64,000 nucleotides of DNA from Sphingopyxis sp. (GTDB taxonomy: Bacteria; Pseudomonadota; Alphaproteobacteria; Sphingomonadales; Sphingomonadaceae), in NCBI RefSeq assembly GCF_025869345.1, contig NZ_JAOZVW010000117.1, forward strand, positions 99,865 through 163,864, written 5' to 3'. Position numbers and translations under genes: made by a program. The first letter of the stretch is position 1. Each line of letters starts with the position of its first letter. Shown in pieces: positions 17,001 to 26,495 of this stretch. The notes under the pieces are model-generated. The model was not told the origin of the DNA. It saw only the letters and a list, made by a program, of their open reading frames with translations, and searched no databases.

Positions 17001-20000
17001 GATGAACTGCCTGCGACGTAGACGATGCTGCGATCGTCGCGCCCGGTTCCGGTCGTCGCGGCATTGGTGGCGCTGACCGCGCCGCCGGCCTGGACGGTCA
17101 GGTCATCGCCGGCGGTGACCCCCGAAAGCGTCGCGGTCGTCCCGGCGAGGACGAAGACATCCTCGCCCGCACTCGCGCCGGTCAGGCTGGCCGCGCCCCC
17201 CGCGCGGACGCCCAGCATCGTCGCGGCGCTGCTGTCCGTCAGGCTGACATCGCCGTCGGCATCGACGAAGACATAGCCTTCGGAAGGGGCGTTGGCCGAT
17301 GAATCGACATAGCCGCCCGTCGCATCGGCTTCGGCGGTCACATTGCCGTCAGCGCCGAGACGGACGTTGCCGCCCGCGCGATAGGTGCCCGAAAGATCGG
17401 TCACCGCGAAAGCCGCGATGTCGCCCGCGACATCGGCAAGACCGATCGCCGCATTGCCCGCGGTCGCGTTCACGAACAGCGATCCGCCGGACTGCACCGT
17501 CCCGTCGATGCCGATGCTGCGACCATTGATGCCGACGCTGCTGCCGGCGGTGATGCCGGTTCCGAAGATGCCGTCGGTCGCGCCCGTGCCCAGCGCCTGA
17601 AGCGACACGAAGCCGCCCGCATCCGCGTTGTCGAAAGCGATCGATTGTCCGGTGACGTCGATATAGCCGCCGGCGGTCGCATCCGCCAGATTGGCCGCGC
17701 CCCCGGCATCGACGAGCAGATTGCCGCCCGCGATGAGCGGTCCCGTCGCGGTGATCGCGCCGTTCGCGGTCGCGGTCAGATTGTTGAAGGCGTTGACATT
17801 GGCGGCGGCGAGACCCGTGCCCGCTGTCAGCGTGACGTTCGACAGGTCCGCTGGCGTCGTCGTGATCTGCAGGAAGGGGGTCGGCGACGAACTGCCTGCG
17901 ACGTAGACGATGCTGCGATCGTCGCGCCCGGTTCCGGTCGTCGCGGTATTGGTGACGCTGACCGCACCGTCGGCCTGGACGGTCAGGTCATCGCCGGCGG
18001 TGACGCCCGAAAGCGTCGCCGTCGTTCCGGCAAGGACGAAGACGTCCTCGCCCGCGCTCGCGCCCGTCAGGCTGGCCGCACCGTCCGCGTGGACGCCGAG
18101 CATCGTCGCGGCGCTGCTGTTCGTAAGGCTCACGTCGCCGTCGGCATCGACGAAGACATAGCCTTCGGAGGTGAAGCTGCCCGATGGGTCGACATAGCCG
18201 CCCGCGGCGTCGGCTTCGGCGGTCACATTGCCGCCGGCGCCGAGATTGACGTTGCCACCCGCGCGATAGGTGCCCGAAAGATCGGCCGCCGCGAAAGTCG
18301 CGATATCGCCCGCGACATCGGCAAGGCCGATCGCCGCATTGCCTGTGGTCGCGGTCGCGAACAGTGATCCGCCGGACTGGATCGTCCCGTCGATGCCGAT
18401 GCTGCGGCCGTCGATGCTGACACCGCCGCTGCCGGCGGTGATGTCGGTGCCGAAGACGCCGTCGGTGGCGCCCGTGCCCGACGCGCTGAGCGAGACGAAG
18501 GTGCCCGCGTTCGCGCTGTTGAAGGCGATCGATTGCGCGGTGACGGCGATATGGCCGCCCGCGGTCGAATTGCCGAGATCGGCGGTTGTCACCACATTGA
18601 TGTCGATATCGCCGTCGGCGATGATCGAATTGAGGCCGGTGCGGAAGCTGTATGTATTGGCCAGGAAGTCGTTCACCGCCTCGGCATGTTCGATGACGGC
18701 GAGGTCGTTGGCGGTGATGACGATGTCATTGCCCGCAATCCGATCCGCGATGACGCTGGAGACCGGGCCGATGCCCTGGAGCGTCAATGTGCCGTCGGCG
18801 CTCAGCAGCGTGCCGGGATCTGCGTTGATATTGAGTCCGCTCGATATCGACATATCGCCAGTGGCGGCGAGCGTCGCCGTCCCGCCGCGATTCGAATGCG
18901 TGACATGCACTGTATCGAAGGCATCGATCGTCAGATTGCCGCCGGCGCTCACCTGTCCGTCGCCCTCGGCATTGATGTCCACGCTGCCGTTGGTGCGCAG
19001 CGTCATGTCGCCCGCCGTGGCGATCGAGCCGCCGGGCATGGTCATGAAGATTCCCGGCGATGTCGCCGTGGTGTTGCCGTTGACCGGCTCCGCGAATCCC
19101 GACGCTTCGGCCGTCAGGCTGCTCATCGCGATCGTGCTGCCGGCGCGCAGTTCGATGCGTCCGGCAAGGGAGCCGTTCGCCTGGATGCTCGTGTCGCCGA
19201 GGCTGATCTGGCCCGTGCCGCCGGGGGTCGTGAAGGATTCGATGAGAACGCGGCCGCCCTGGTCGGCGAGCGTGCCGCCGAAATTGCCGTTGCTGCCCGA
19301 TCCGGTGCCGCCATTGCCGCCGGTCCCCGGCACGCCGTTGACGGTGATCGCGACGGGGGCGCCGTCCGATGTGATGGTGCCGCCATTGGCGAACAGGTGG
19401 ACGTTGCCGCCGGTCGCGCCGCCGCCGGTCCCGCCGTCGCCGCCAGCCAGCCCCTGGCTCACGTCGTCGGCCGTGTCGGGGATGCCGTCGGGGCCGGGCA
19501 GGGTGATCAAGTTCGGATTGTCGCCGCCGTTGCCGCCGGTGCCGCCGGTGCCGCTGCTGCTGAAATCGCCGCTGAGGCTGATCGTCGCGCCGTTGCTCGC
19601 GATGACCTCGAGCGTTCCGCCGGTGGCCGAGCCGCCGTTGCCGCCGCGCCCCGCGACGGCGGGGGTCGCGAAGAATCCGGTGGAAGCCGCGCCGCCGTTG
19701 CCGCCGGTCGCGCTGGTGTTGAAATTGGTCTGCGAGACGGTGGCCGCGCCACCATTGCCGTTCGCTGCGACGCGGGCGGTTCCGCCGAACGCATCGCCGC
19801 CGTTGCCGGCATTGCCGTCGATGCCGTCGCCACCGGTGCCGCCGAGTGCCGAAGCGTCGAGGTTCAGGCTTGATAGGTTGGCGCCATAATCGTCGATGGC
19901 TGCCTGAGCGACGCCGCCGCGTCCATTGCCTCCATTGGCGCCGTTCAAACCCGAACCGCCGTTGCCGCCGGTGCCGGTTGCCTGCGCGGAGAGGGTGCTG

Positions 20001-23000
20001 CTCACCAGTTCTGATGCGGTTCCGCTCAATCCGAGCGTTGCCGTGCCGCCCCGGCCTTCGCCGCCATTGCTGGCCACACCTGCGCCGATCGGGGCACCGC
20101 TGCTGTCGGACACGCCGCCGCCGCCGCCGCCGAAGCCGCTGGCATCCGCCATGACGAGGTTCGCGCTGAGCGTGCCCGCACCCAGATTGACCGTCGCTTC
20201 GCCGCCGGTTCCCGCGCCGCCGTCACCGCCAAAGCCGCCGGTGATATTCCCGTAACTGACGAGATTGCTGCCGTTGCCGCCGCTGCCGATCGCGCTGGCC
20301 GTGAGCTGTCCGACGGTGACGTTCGCGACGCCGTCGATCGTGATCGTCGCGTCGCCGCCCCGGCCTTCGCCGCCGCGGTCGCCATGATCGGAAGCATAAT
20401 CGTCGGCATAACCGCCGCTGGCGCCGGTGCCGTCGGCCGAAACCGTGACGTCGCCCGCGATGAAGGTGCCGCCGGTCAGGGTCAGCGTCGCGGTGCCGCC
20501 GGTGCCGGTGCCTGCCAGATCGGTCGCGCGGGTGCCGAAGCCGTTATTCGGCGCCTGCCCGCCATCACCGGCCGCGCTGATCGAAATGTCGCCGGACATC
20601 TCCACCGTGCCGCCGGATTGGGTGAAGGTGATGCGGCCGCCCTGGCCGTTGCCGCCGGTCCCGCCGGTTCCCGATGCCGCGAAGGACAGCGACGACGACT
20701 CCAGCCCCCCGCCCTGAACGTCGACGGTGACCGTGCCGCCGACGGCGTTTCCGGGGGTTTCGACGAAGCCGTCGTAATTCGCCCCGGTCGTCGCACTGGC
20801 GCTGGCGTCGAGGGTGATGGCGGAGATATAGCTGTCCGGGTCGGCGCTGACCTGGATCGATATGGTGCCGCCGGTCGCCAGCGAAGCGCTGCCCGCATCG
20901 CTGCCGCCTGATATCGCGTCGGCGTAGAAGGCGGTGTTGTCGAGTGCGATCGTCCCGCCGTCGGCGATGATCCCGACGGTGCCGCCGGTCGCCGTGCTGC
21001 CGTCGGCGCTGACCCCGTCGGCTGCGCGCGCTTCCAGCGTCGAAACGCCGTCCGACAGCGCGGCGATGCTGCCGCCGCCGCGCGCGATTATCGAGATATT
21101 GCCGCCCTGCGCGGCGCCGTTGTTGCCGTCGGTGTTGACGACGCTGCCGTTGGCGCTTGCCCCGTAGCCTTGGGAAGAGATGGTGCCGCCGGTGTCGGCG
21201 AGGACATCGATCGACCCGCCGGTGCCGGTGCCGGCGCTGAGCCGCGACGCGATACTCTCGCTGCCGCCGAAAGCATTGGCGAACAGGCCGGACGCGCCGC
21301 TGATCGTCCCATTGTTCGTTGCCGATACGCCGATCTGGCCGCCCGTGCCGCTCCCGACATTTTCCTGGCCGCCCGCTGCTGCGGTGCCGCTGGCGTCGAG
21401 GTTTATCGCGCCGCTTGCGAGCGTCAGGGCCGATCCGGCGCCGTCGGCGGAAATGTCGATCGTGCCGCCTTGCGCGTCGCCGCTTCGCGCGGTCGTGCCG
21501 CTGCCGCTGCGGGCGCCGCCGCTCTCGGCGGTCGCATCGACGGTGAGCGCCGTCATCTGGGCGGTCCCGCTCAGAACTTCGACCGTTGCGGTGCCGCCGG
21601 TCGCATCGCCGCCGGTCGCATTTTCGGGGCCGGGTGTGGAGAAATTCCCTGCCTCGCCGCCGGTGGCGGACACGTCGATGCTGGTGTTGCCGGTGTTGCG
21701 GGGCGAGGTGCCGGTGGCATTGAAGCGCAACGTCGCGGTGCCGCCGATGCCGTCGCCGGCATTGAGCGAGGTCAGCACGCCCGCCATGGGGTCGAACGCG
21801 ATGCCGCCGCCGCCGAGACCCGTCGCGGAGAGCGTGGTCGTGCCGGCTTGCAGCACCGTGTCGGCTCCGGTCGCCTCGACCAGCACGTCGCCGCCGTTCC
21901 CGCTGCCCGACTGAACGAGGCCGAAGCCGCCCTGGCCATCGGCGTGCGCGCTCAGCCCGGCGGTGGTGGAGAGGCTGGCGCCGTCCTGGACGCGGATCGT
22001 CGCATCGCCGCCGGTTCCCGCGCCGCCGGTATCGGGAATATCCGAGCCCGACGAAGGAAAGGCGCCAAAGCCGTTGGCGTGAATGCTGATATCGCCGCCG
22101 CTTAAGGAACTGCCCGCGCCTGCGACGCTGATCGTCGCCGAGCCGCCGGTGCCGTCGCCGCTCGCGAGCCCGCCGGCGTCGAAGCCGCCATAGGCATCGG
22201 CCGAAAGGGTGAGGCCGCCGCTGGCGATCATTTGTCCGCCGCTCGTGATGGACAGGCCGGCGCTGCCGCCCTGGGTATCGCCGGTCGCGGTGCCGAAGAA
22301 GCCCGGCGCCGAGATCGAGGTGAAACCCTGAACCGCGAGTTGGCCGCCAGTGACGTTGATCGCGGCATTGCCGGGCGTGGTTGCTGTCCCGCCCGATTGG
22401 ACGTTCAGATTGCCCGTCACGAAGCCCGCGCGGCCTGCGTTGATGGTCAACGTGGCGCTGGTATCGCCGATGAAGGTGCCGCTGCCCTGAATCGCGAAAC
22501 GGCCCTGTTGCGGCGGGGGAACGAAGGTGAAGGGGCCGCCCGTCGGGACGAGGCCGAACGGCTGGCCCAGAAAGGCGCCGCTGGCATGGGCCGTCACATC
22601 GCTGCGGAAAATAATGTCGTTGACGGTGATATCCGCCGCCGCGGCGCTGGTGGGGTTGGGAGCGAAATCAATGTCTCCGCCCGCCACATCATAGCCCGCC
22701 GACAGGATGACGCGGCCCGCCGAATCGGTTTGCGCCGACGTCGCCGAGTCCTGATAGCCGACCTGGCCCGACACCAGCATCGACACCGCCTGATTTTTCG
22801 CGATCGCAACCATGTAGATGCGCTGCGCCGGACCCGTTTGTTCGGGGCCGATGGTCCTGCCCGTATGGGTGATCGCCTGACCGCCCGCGGCGCCGACCCC
22901 GACATCGATGTCGAACAATCCGGCGTTGATGCGGATATCGGCGGCTTCGGCGGCGACATAGGCGGCCGAGCCATAGACGTCGACAAGCCCGGCCTGGGTG

Positions 23001-23671
23001 ATGCGCGGCGCGACGAGCGCGACATAGCTGCTTCCGGGGGTGAGCGCCTGATTCGCGTGAATCTCACCGTTGACGGTGACTCCGGCGAGGCTGCCTGGTG
23101 TCGCGGGCATGAAATGGATCGTGCCGTCGGTATCGAACAGATTGCCGCCCGTGAGGCCGATGTCGCTCGTCGTCAGCACCAGGCTGCCGACGTTGATCAT
23201 GCCGGTGCTGCCGATCAGGATACCGCCGGCATTGTAGAACCAGATGCTGCCGCCCTGCGCACCCGATGCGGCGGAGTTGCTGCTGTTGATTGCCCCGTTC
23301 AGTGCGATCTGGCGGCTGAGCGAGCCGCCCGCTCCGTTCACGAAGCGATTGAGGACGACATAATCGCCGGTGCCGTTGAAATTCCAGGTGCTGCCCACCG
23401 GCAGAAAATCGATGTCGCTGCCAGTTGTCGCCGTATCCGTCGGCACCCAGTTGATGATGGTCTGGGCGTCGGAAACGCTGACGTTGGTCTTATGCCCCAC
23501 TGGATCGCTACTGATCGATGCGGTGCTCGGCGGATTCAGCGCCGTCCCCGCGACCTGCGCCCGCGCCGGGCCGCCATAGGATAGCGCCATGATACCTGCG
23601 GCGATCGCGCAACTGCCGAGCAGGCGCCGCTTGCCGATGCGGACGGACGAGGGGGGGACGGTGGCACGCAT
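14042..23671 (-). CDS. Two-partner secretion exoprotein TpsA (filamentous haemagglutinin type)
   Basis: A 3209-residue secreted protein. After a basic N-terminus and signal peptide (LLGSCAIAAGIMALSYGGPARAQ) comes a TPS domain with DAQTIINW, SGDYVVLNRFV-like GTGDYVVLNRFV, GGSIWFYNAGGILIG and GSLVLTTSDI, the region recognised by the TpsB partner. The rest is beta-helix repeat: a very Gly/Ser/Thr-rich middle with GGTGGNGG runs, then large repeats of about 295 residues, then a C-terminal tail rich in Asp without a membrane anchor. Cysteines are nearly absent, as in FHA-type adhesins. ATG 23671 is chosen because AAGGA lies eight bases upstream; ATG 23698, just 3 bp from the tpsB stop, is the alternative. 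Likely a surface or released adhesin; the target is unknown. Confidence 0.85.
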   Translation of the reverse strand: MRATVPPSSVRIGKRRLLGSCAIAAGIMALSYGGPARAQVAGTALNPPSTASISSDPVGHKTNVSVSDAQTIINWVPTDTATTGSDIDFLPVGSTWNFNGTGDYVVLNRFVNGAGGSLSRQIALNGAINSSNSAASGAQGGSIWFYNAGGILIGSTGMINVGSLVLTTSDIGLTGGNLFDTDGTIHFMPATPGSLAGVTVNGEIHANQALTPGSSYVALVAPRITQAGLVDVYGSAAYVAAEAADIRINAGLFDIDVGVGAAGGQAITHTGRTIGPEQTGPAQRIYMVAIAKNQAVSMLVSGQVGYQDSATSAQTDSAGRVILSAGYDVAGGDIDFAPNPTSAAAADITVNDIIFRSDVTAHASGAFLGQPFGLVPTGGPFTFVPPPQQGRFAIQGSGTFIGDTSATLTINAGRAGFVTGNLNVQSGGTATTPGNAAINVTGGQLAVQGFTSISAPGFFGTATGDTQGGSAGLSITSGGQMIASGGLTLSADAYGGFDAGGLASGDGTGGSATISVAGAGSSLSGGDISIHANGFGAFPSSGSDIPDTGGAGTGGDATIRVQDGASLSTTAGLSAHADGQGGFGLVQSGSGNGGDVLVEATGADTVLQAGTTTLSATGLGGGGIAFDPMAGVLTSLNAGDGIGGTATLRFNATGTSPRNTGNTSIDVSATGGEAGNFSTPGPENATGGDATGGTATVEVLSGTAQMTALTVDATAESGGARSGSGTTARSGDAQGGTIDISADGAGSALTLASGAINLDASGTAAAGGQENVGSGTGGQIGVSATNNGTISGASGLFANAFGGSESIASRLSAGTGTGGSIDVLADTGGTISSQGYGASANGSVVNTDGNNGAAQGGNISIIARGGGSIAALSDGVSTLEARAADGVSADGSTATGGTVGIIADGGTIALDNTAFYADAISGGSDAGSASLATGGTISIQVSADPDSYISAITLDASASATTGANYDGFVETPGNAVGGTVTVDVQGGGLESSSLSFAASGTGGTGGNGQGGRITFTQSGGTVEMSGDISISAAGDGGQAPNNGFGTRATDLAGTGTGGTATLTLTGGTFIAGDVTVSADGTGASGGYADDYASDHGDRGGEGRGGDATITIDGVANVTVGQLTASAIGSGGNGSNLVSYGNITGGFGGDGGAGTGGEATVNLGAGTLSANLVMADASGFGGGGGGVSDSSGAPIGAGVASNGGEGRGGTATLGLSGTASELVSSTLSAQATGTGGNGGSGLNGANGGNGRGGVAQAAIDDYGANLSSLNLDASALGGTGGDGIDGNAGNGGDAFGGTARVAANGNGGAATVSQTNFNTSATGGNGGAASTGFFATPAVAGRGGNGGSATGGTLEVIASNGATISLSGDFSSSGTGGTGGNGGDNPNLITLPGPDGIPDTADDVSQGLAGGDGGTGGGATGGNVHLFANGGTITSDGAPVAITVNGVPGTGGNGGTGSGSNGNFGGTLADQGGRVLIESFTTPGGTGQISLGDTSIQANGSLAGRIELRAGSTIAMSSLTAEASGFAEPVNGNTTATSPGIFMTMPGGSIATAGDMTLRTNGSVDINAEGDGQVSAGGNLTIDAFDTVHVTHSNRGGTATLAATGDMSISSGLNINADPGTLLSADGTLTLQGIGPVSSVIADRIAGNDIVITANDLAVIEHAEAVNDFLANTYSFRTGLNSIIADGDIDINVVTTADLGNSTAGGHIAVTAQSIAFNSANAGTFVSLSASGTGATDGVFGTDITAGSGGVSIDGRSIGIDGTIQSGGSLFATATTGNAAIGLADVAGDIATFAAADLSGTYRAGGNVNLGAGGNVTAEADAAGGYVDPSGSFTSEGYVFVDADGDVSLTNSSAATMLGVHADGAASLTGASAGEDVFVLAGTTATLSGVTAGDDLTVQADGAVSVTNTATTGTGRDDRSIVYVAGSSSPTPFLQITTTPADLSNVTLTAGTGLAAANVNAFNNLTATANGAITATGPLIAGGNLLVDAGGAANLADATAGGYIDVTGQSIAFDNADAGGFVSLQALGTGATDGIFGTGITAGSSVGINGRSIGIDGTVQSGGSLFVNATAGNAAIGLADVAGDIAAFAVTDLSGTYRAGGNVRLGADGNVTAEADATGGYVDSSANAPSEGYVFVDADGDVSLTDSSAATMLGVRAGGAASLTGASAGEDVFVLAGTTATLSGVTAGDDLTVQAGGAVSATNAATTGTGRDDRSIVYVAGSSSPTPFLQIVTTPADLSNITLTAGTGITAANVDAFNNLAAIAGGAITATGPLAAGDNLIVSAAGAANLANATAGGYIDADGASISFGALDAGAFVDLDTTGSAGDPGAIAGTSIVAGSDVYMAGGSIDVGSVIAATSLSATGTTGAVAIDNAVITGNIGVSAAGDIGGTYNAGGNAMLSAGGNVVASVSATGGYPDSSNPDVPSAGNVYVDAIGNVTLTDSSAAGMFGINGRSVALTNASAGEDMLVLAQGTATLAEVSVGDDLDVRATGAITANDVSATGLGPDGFLLAYSPTGGFTIGQGEGSTSLDGADIDLRSSGVSIAATGLSAGDDIFLTAATTIALNGGETLGLGVTGGDSSIRTSGGDTTLAGLDAFSDVVVDAAGTANVTGSVQAGRDIAIGGASVQLADLTTPSGAVLQTLTAGRDIAITSSAGIDGGSLTGQGNVTLTADGAIAVTGVIGGGDMNLSGATGVAADLVQSNGATTLSSSDGLINLGTLASGGNIDASGDSLFIGDGSDLTFANLVTDVGDAAVRTNGELFIVNGDVAGRADLSGGGERVGIDTLTADSAAITATDGFVTLNNVTVTGALNVNAFGSLLIDGVVTGENIALASADITIGSAARVGTADVTQGLSFQNGDNEQQTFVGGTGTKNGYHIDADELTRVFGHDIQIFAPEVSTVGDFSVGGAAPPDVVVDGFTVTGGASGSNIGVDGSLTIRTPGKMRVLGDVQLTGLSDANALNLRADTALEVLLGQGSVRLVGANDAPGGQLNMRSRDIIVATPEAIDDVANATTLDDIETRLAQNDGITLDEGALFARGMAFNGNVYVQNSGSGTDYAQRRGLTFGAGGLNLASEGNVQIVLNGVHLGPDGQVTGLDTIPLLTINGGGVVVPSDLYDPRATFNGCLIANVAACSFVPPEQPDYESNFPVQDVIEKEVDSDDENGDGTSLPTALITMRALDPLTGEPLLDDPVTGAGNDDLWTPTTDTQP
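16200..18540 (-). repeat. 885-bp imperfect tandem repeat inside tpsA
   Basis: The same DNA recurs with a period of exactly 885 bp (295 codons); for example ctgcgacgtagacgatgctg starts at 17011 and again at 17896. Protein copies share AATMLGV, GASAGEDVFVLAGTTATLSG and VYVAGSSSPTPFLQI. Two copies are close and a third, upstream in coordinates, is diverged. Edges are approximate. Confidence 0.8.
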
Positions 23672-23701
23672 GGCGGTGGTCCTTGCTGCAAAGGTCATGG
23701 C

Positions 23702-25549
23702 TCAGCGCGCCTTCACGCCGAACTGGGTGGTGAGCGACACCAGGAAACGCGGATCGGGCCGCTCGGCCAGAAAGCCGCCCTTGTTGAGCGGCACGGCCAG
23801 CGTCATGTCGATGCGGCCGAGATTGCCATAGGCGACGCGCAGGCCGCCGCCGGCCGAATAGAGCTTTTGCGGATTGAGCCCGTTGAAGCTGCTGTCCTTG
23901 TTCCACACCCACGCCGCGTCGAAGAAGACGAAGGGCTGAAAGGCGAAACTTTTTGCATTCGCCGGAACGAACGAGCCGTAGCGCGCCTCGGCCGAAACCG
24001 CGACGCCGCTGTCGCCGATCACCGTGCCGGGATCGAAACCGCGCCCGACGGTGAAATTGCCGCCCGAAAACTCCTCATAGGCGACGAGCGGATCGCTCGC
24101 CCATTGCGCGCGCGGCGCGACCGCCAGCGTGAAGGATTTCGCCGGCCGCCATTCGGCCTGCGCGCTGGCGCGGACGAGGAAAGCGTCGGGTTTTGCCTCG
24201 ACGCGGCTCAGCGGGATCGCGCCGGGCAGGAAGCAGGCAGCGCCGCCGGGGCCGCAATCGTCGCTGGCGCCAAGGGCGTTCAGTCCCTGCCGCGCCTCGA
24301 GCGAGGCGCCCAGCGACCAGCGCGGCTCCGACGGGCTGTAGCCGTTCCTGCCCGCGATCGATGCCGGATCGATCCAGCCCGCGTCGGCGCGCAGGTTGAG
24401 CACCCGGACGCGGTCGCGGTTGAGCGGCAGCGGGCCGAGCTTGATGTCCTGATCGATGATGTCGAGCCCGCCGCCCAGCGTCACGCGCCGCGCCTGCGTC
24501 AGGACGAGCGGATAGGAAGCGAACAGGCTGACGATCTGGGTGTTCGACTTGACCGGAAAGCCGGTGATGTCGGGGCGGGTCCAGGCGTAGGTGTAGCTGG
24601 CGCCGAAGCGCAGCCCTTCGCCGCCGACGCGAAATTCGTGCGCGAGCTGGAGGACATTCTGTTCGTCGAAATCGGGCGTCGCATAGAAGCTGAGCGTGGT
24701 GAGGTCGCCCATACCGGTCAGGCCGGCGATGCGCGCGCGGGCGATCCCGCCCCAGCGGCCGACATCCTTCGACCCGAAATTCTGCGCGTTGAAGTCGAAG
24801 ACGGCGGGCGTGCGCGACACTGTGACTTCGCCCACGACCTCACCGGCGGCCGCGCCGGGGCGCAACGTCAGCCGGGCGTCCATGCCGGGAATGTCGCGGG
24901 CGAGGAGCAGATAGCGTTCGGCGTCGGAGATGTTGAACACCGGCTGATCGTCGAGCCGCGACAGGTAGCGCTGGAGCAGGCCCTCGTTGGCCCCCGCGTC
25001 GCCGCGCACCTCGACCCGCGTCATCCGCGCCGACAATATGTCGAGTTTGATGACGCCGTCGTCGATCGTCTGCGGCGGCACGCGCACCGCCGCGAGATAG
25101 CCTTTGGCGCGCAGCATCGTCGCGGCGCGGTCGCGGATGTCGCAGACTACCGCGACCGGCAGTTTCTGTCCGACCTTGTCGCGCCAGCTTTCGCCCAGCA
25201 TCGACGTGTCGATGCCTTCGCCGCCGGAGAATTGCACCTCGCGCACCGTCACCATGACGTCGGAAAATTCGGGATTGGCGAGCGGACAGGGCGCACGTTC
25301 GATGCTGTCGTCGGCCGCGATAACCCGTTCGCCCGGCGGCGTTGCGGGGGGCAGGGCGGGGCGCTGGATTTCCTCGCGCGTCGGCACCGACGATGCGGCC
25401 GGGGGCGCGACCTGGGCCTGCGCCGCCAGCGGCAAGCTCAGGGCCATCAATCCCGCCGAGCAGGCGCCGGCCTTGTAAATCGTCTTGCGGATTCGATCGT
25501 GCGCGGACCGCGCACTTCCGCCAAGCTCCAGAACCCCCATGCCCGTCAT
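23702..25549 (-). CDS. TpsB outer-membrane transporter (ShlB/FhaC/HecB family)
   Basis: A 615-residue Omp85-superfamily transporter that exports the TpsA encoded immediately downstream. Layout: signal peptide (ACSAGLMALSLPLAAQAQ), proline-rich linker, POTRA 2/ShlB-type domain around VREVQFSGG, and RAKGYLAAVRVPPQTIDDGVIKLDI, then a 16-strand barrel. Within the barrel, VGRGFDPGTVIGD is the conserved VRGF/Y-type loop motif that enters the pore, and the chain ends in LTTQFGVKAR. ATG 25549 is preferred over 25597 because AGGGG precedes it and the extra N-terminus is not signal-like; 25540 is also possible. It ends just before tpsA. A 181-bp gap with a hairpin separates it from the FecR-like gene upstream. 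Confidence 0.88.
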   Translation of the reverse strand: MTGMGVLELGGSARSAHDRIRKTIYKAGACSAGLMALSLPLAAQAQVAPPAASSVPTREEIQRPALPPATPPGERVIAADDSIERAPCPLANPEFSDVMVTVREVQFSGGEGIDTSMLGESWRDKVGQKLPVAVVCDIRDRAATMLRAKGYLAAVRVPPQTIDDGVIKLDILSARMTRVEVRGDAGANEGLLQRYLSRLDDQPVFNISDAERYLLLARDIPGMDARLTLRPGAAAGEVVGEVTVSRTPAVFDFNAQNFGSKDVGRWGGIARARIAGLTGMGDLTTLSFYATPDFDEQNVLQLAHEFRVGGEGLRFGASYTYAWTRPDITGFPVKSNTQIVSLFASYPLVLTQARRVTLGGGLDIIDQDIKLGPLPLNRDRVRVLNLRADAGWIDPASIAGRNGYSPSEPRWSLGASLEARQGLNALGASDDCGPGGAACFLPGAIPLSRVEAKPDAFLVRASAQAEWRPAKSFTLAVAPRAQWASDPLVAYEEFSGGNFTVGRGFDPGTVIGDSGVAVSAEARYGSFVPANAKSFAFQPFVFFDAAWVWNKDSSFNGLNPQKLYSAGGGLRVAYGNLGRIDMTLAVPLNKGGFLAERPDPRFLVSLTTQFGVKAR

Positions 25550-25701
25550 CCTCACCCCTTGCGTACCTCGTGCGCCCGCCATGCCGCGCGCACTCATAAC
25601 TCATGCCCCGCCGGTTGCCCGACAGTGCGAATTTTCGACCCAAGGAAAGGACTTTGCCGCTTTTCTTTATGGCAGCTTTTTCGCACTATTATCAGATGGG
25701 C

Positions 25702-25724
25702 AGGGCGGGTTCAATGCCCGCCCT
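25702..25724. terminator. Hairpin between FecR-like gene and tpsB
   Basis: An 8-bp perfect stem (agggcggg / cccgccct) lies just after the FecR-like stop on the minus strand and before tpsB. It may partly terminate the CHAT-cyclase-FecR transcript or protect it, so the TPS pair could be expressed at a different level. No U-run in the minus direction. Confidence 0.45.
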
Positions 25725-25730
25725 TTCGTA

Positions 25731-26495
25731 TCAGCCGCCCGTTGTTTCGCTGTCGGACATCGCGCTGACCAGCCGGTCGAGCTGCGGCGTGCAGCCCTTT
25801 GCCATCAGCATGTCGACCGAGCTTTCGGCGCTGTCGGGCAACGGTCCCATTGGCGTGAAGCGGATGGTGACCGGCTTCGCCAGACCCGCGCCGGAAAGGC
25901 GATAGTCGACGCCATATTGCAGGGGCATCGCCTCGGTCGGCCATTTGCGGAAATTCGCGCCGGCGACGATCGCGACCGTCTCTTCCTTGCCGTCCTGCTC
26001 GATCTTGAGCAGCTGATCGGTGTCCATGTTCGGCCGCCACAGCGTCAGCCGCGCGGGATCGGCGACGCAGAAGGTGCCGCCTTCGCGAAAATCGACCAGC
26101 CACAGGTTCGGTGCGCGGATATCGACCGGCGGTGCTTCCTCGGCCCCGCGCGAAAATCCGCCGCGCGAGCGCATCGTCGGGCCGGTCGACAGCATCCGCG
26201 TCACCGTCGCGCCCATCGACTGGCTGGCCTGGATCGTGCCGGTCGCGCCGAAGGTGCCGGGCCCCGACAGCGTCCGGGTCTTGCCCGCCTGCATCAGCAC
26301 GATCTTGTCGCCCGAGACGAGCGTCAGCCGGTCGGTCGATTTGAGCTTGGTTCCGGTCGGATATTTGCCGGCGGACGGTCCCGTCGATCGCACGACCATC
26401 GACTGCGCGGCGGCGGTGCCGGCAAAGGCGACCACCGCGATGGCGGCGGCGGCGGCCAGGCCGATGCGCCGCATCGGAACTTCAGGAAAGGACAT
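25731..26495 (-). CDS. FecR-like periplasmic protein
   Basis: A 254-residue exported protein. The N-terminus is a signal peptide (MRRIGLAAAAAIAVVAFAGTAAAQ; ATG 26474 gives a tighter one than 26495). Residues about 35-85 resemble the FecR fold: YPTGTKLKSTDRLTLVSGDKIVLMQ followed by GKTRTLSGPGTFGA. The remainder, with one Cys in GGTFCVADP and one near the end, is unassigned. FecR domains pass envelope signals in iron regulators, but no sigma factor is nearby, and this subgroup is usually found beside CHASE2 or CHAT genes (from memory). The start overlaps the end of the cyclase gene by 14 bp, so the two are co-translated. Confidence 0.65.
   Translation of the reverse strand: MSFPEVPMRRIGLAAAAAIAVVAFAGTAAAQSMVVRSTGPSAGKYPTGTKLKSTDRLTLVSGDKIVLMQAGKTRTLSGPGTFGATGTIQASQSMGATVTRMLSTGPTMRSRGGFSRGAEEAPPVDIRAPNLWLVDFREGGTFCVADPARLTLWRPNMDTDQLLKIEQDGKEETVAIVAGANFRKWPTEAMPLQYGVDYRLSGAGLAKPVTIRFTPMGPLPDSAESSVDMLMAKGCTPQLDRLVSAMSDSETTGG

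Noticed and set aside
13940-17005. A 1021-codon open frame on the plus strand opposite tpsA
   Set aside because: Arg/Ala/Asp-rich antisense shadow of a repetitive GC-rich gene. The minus strand has the signal peptide, TPS domain and repeats.
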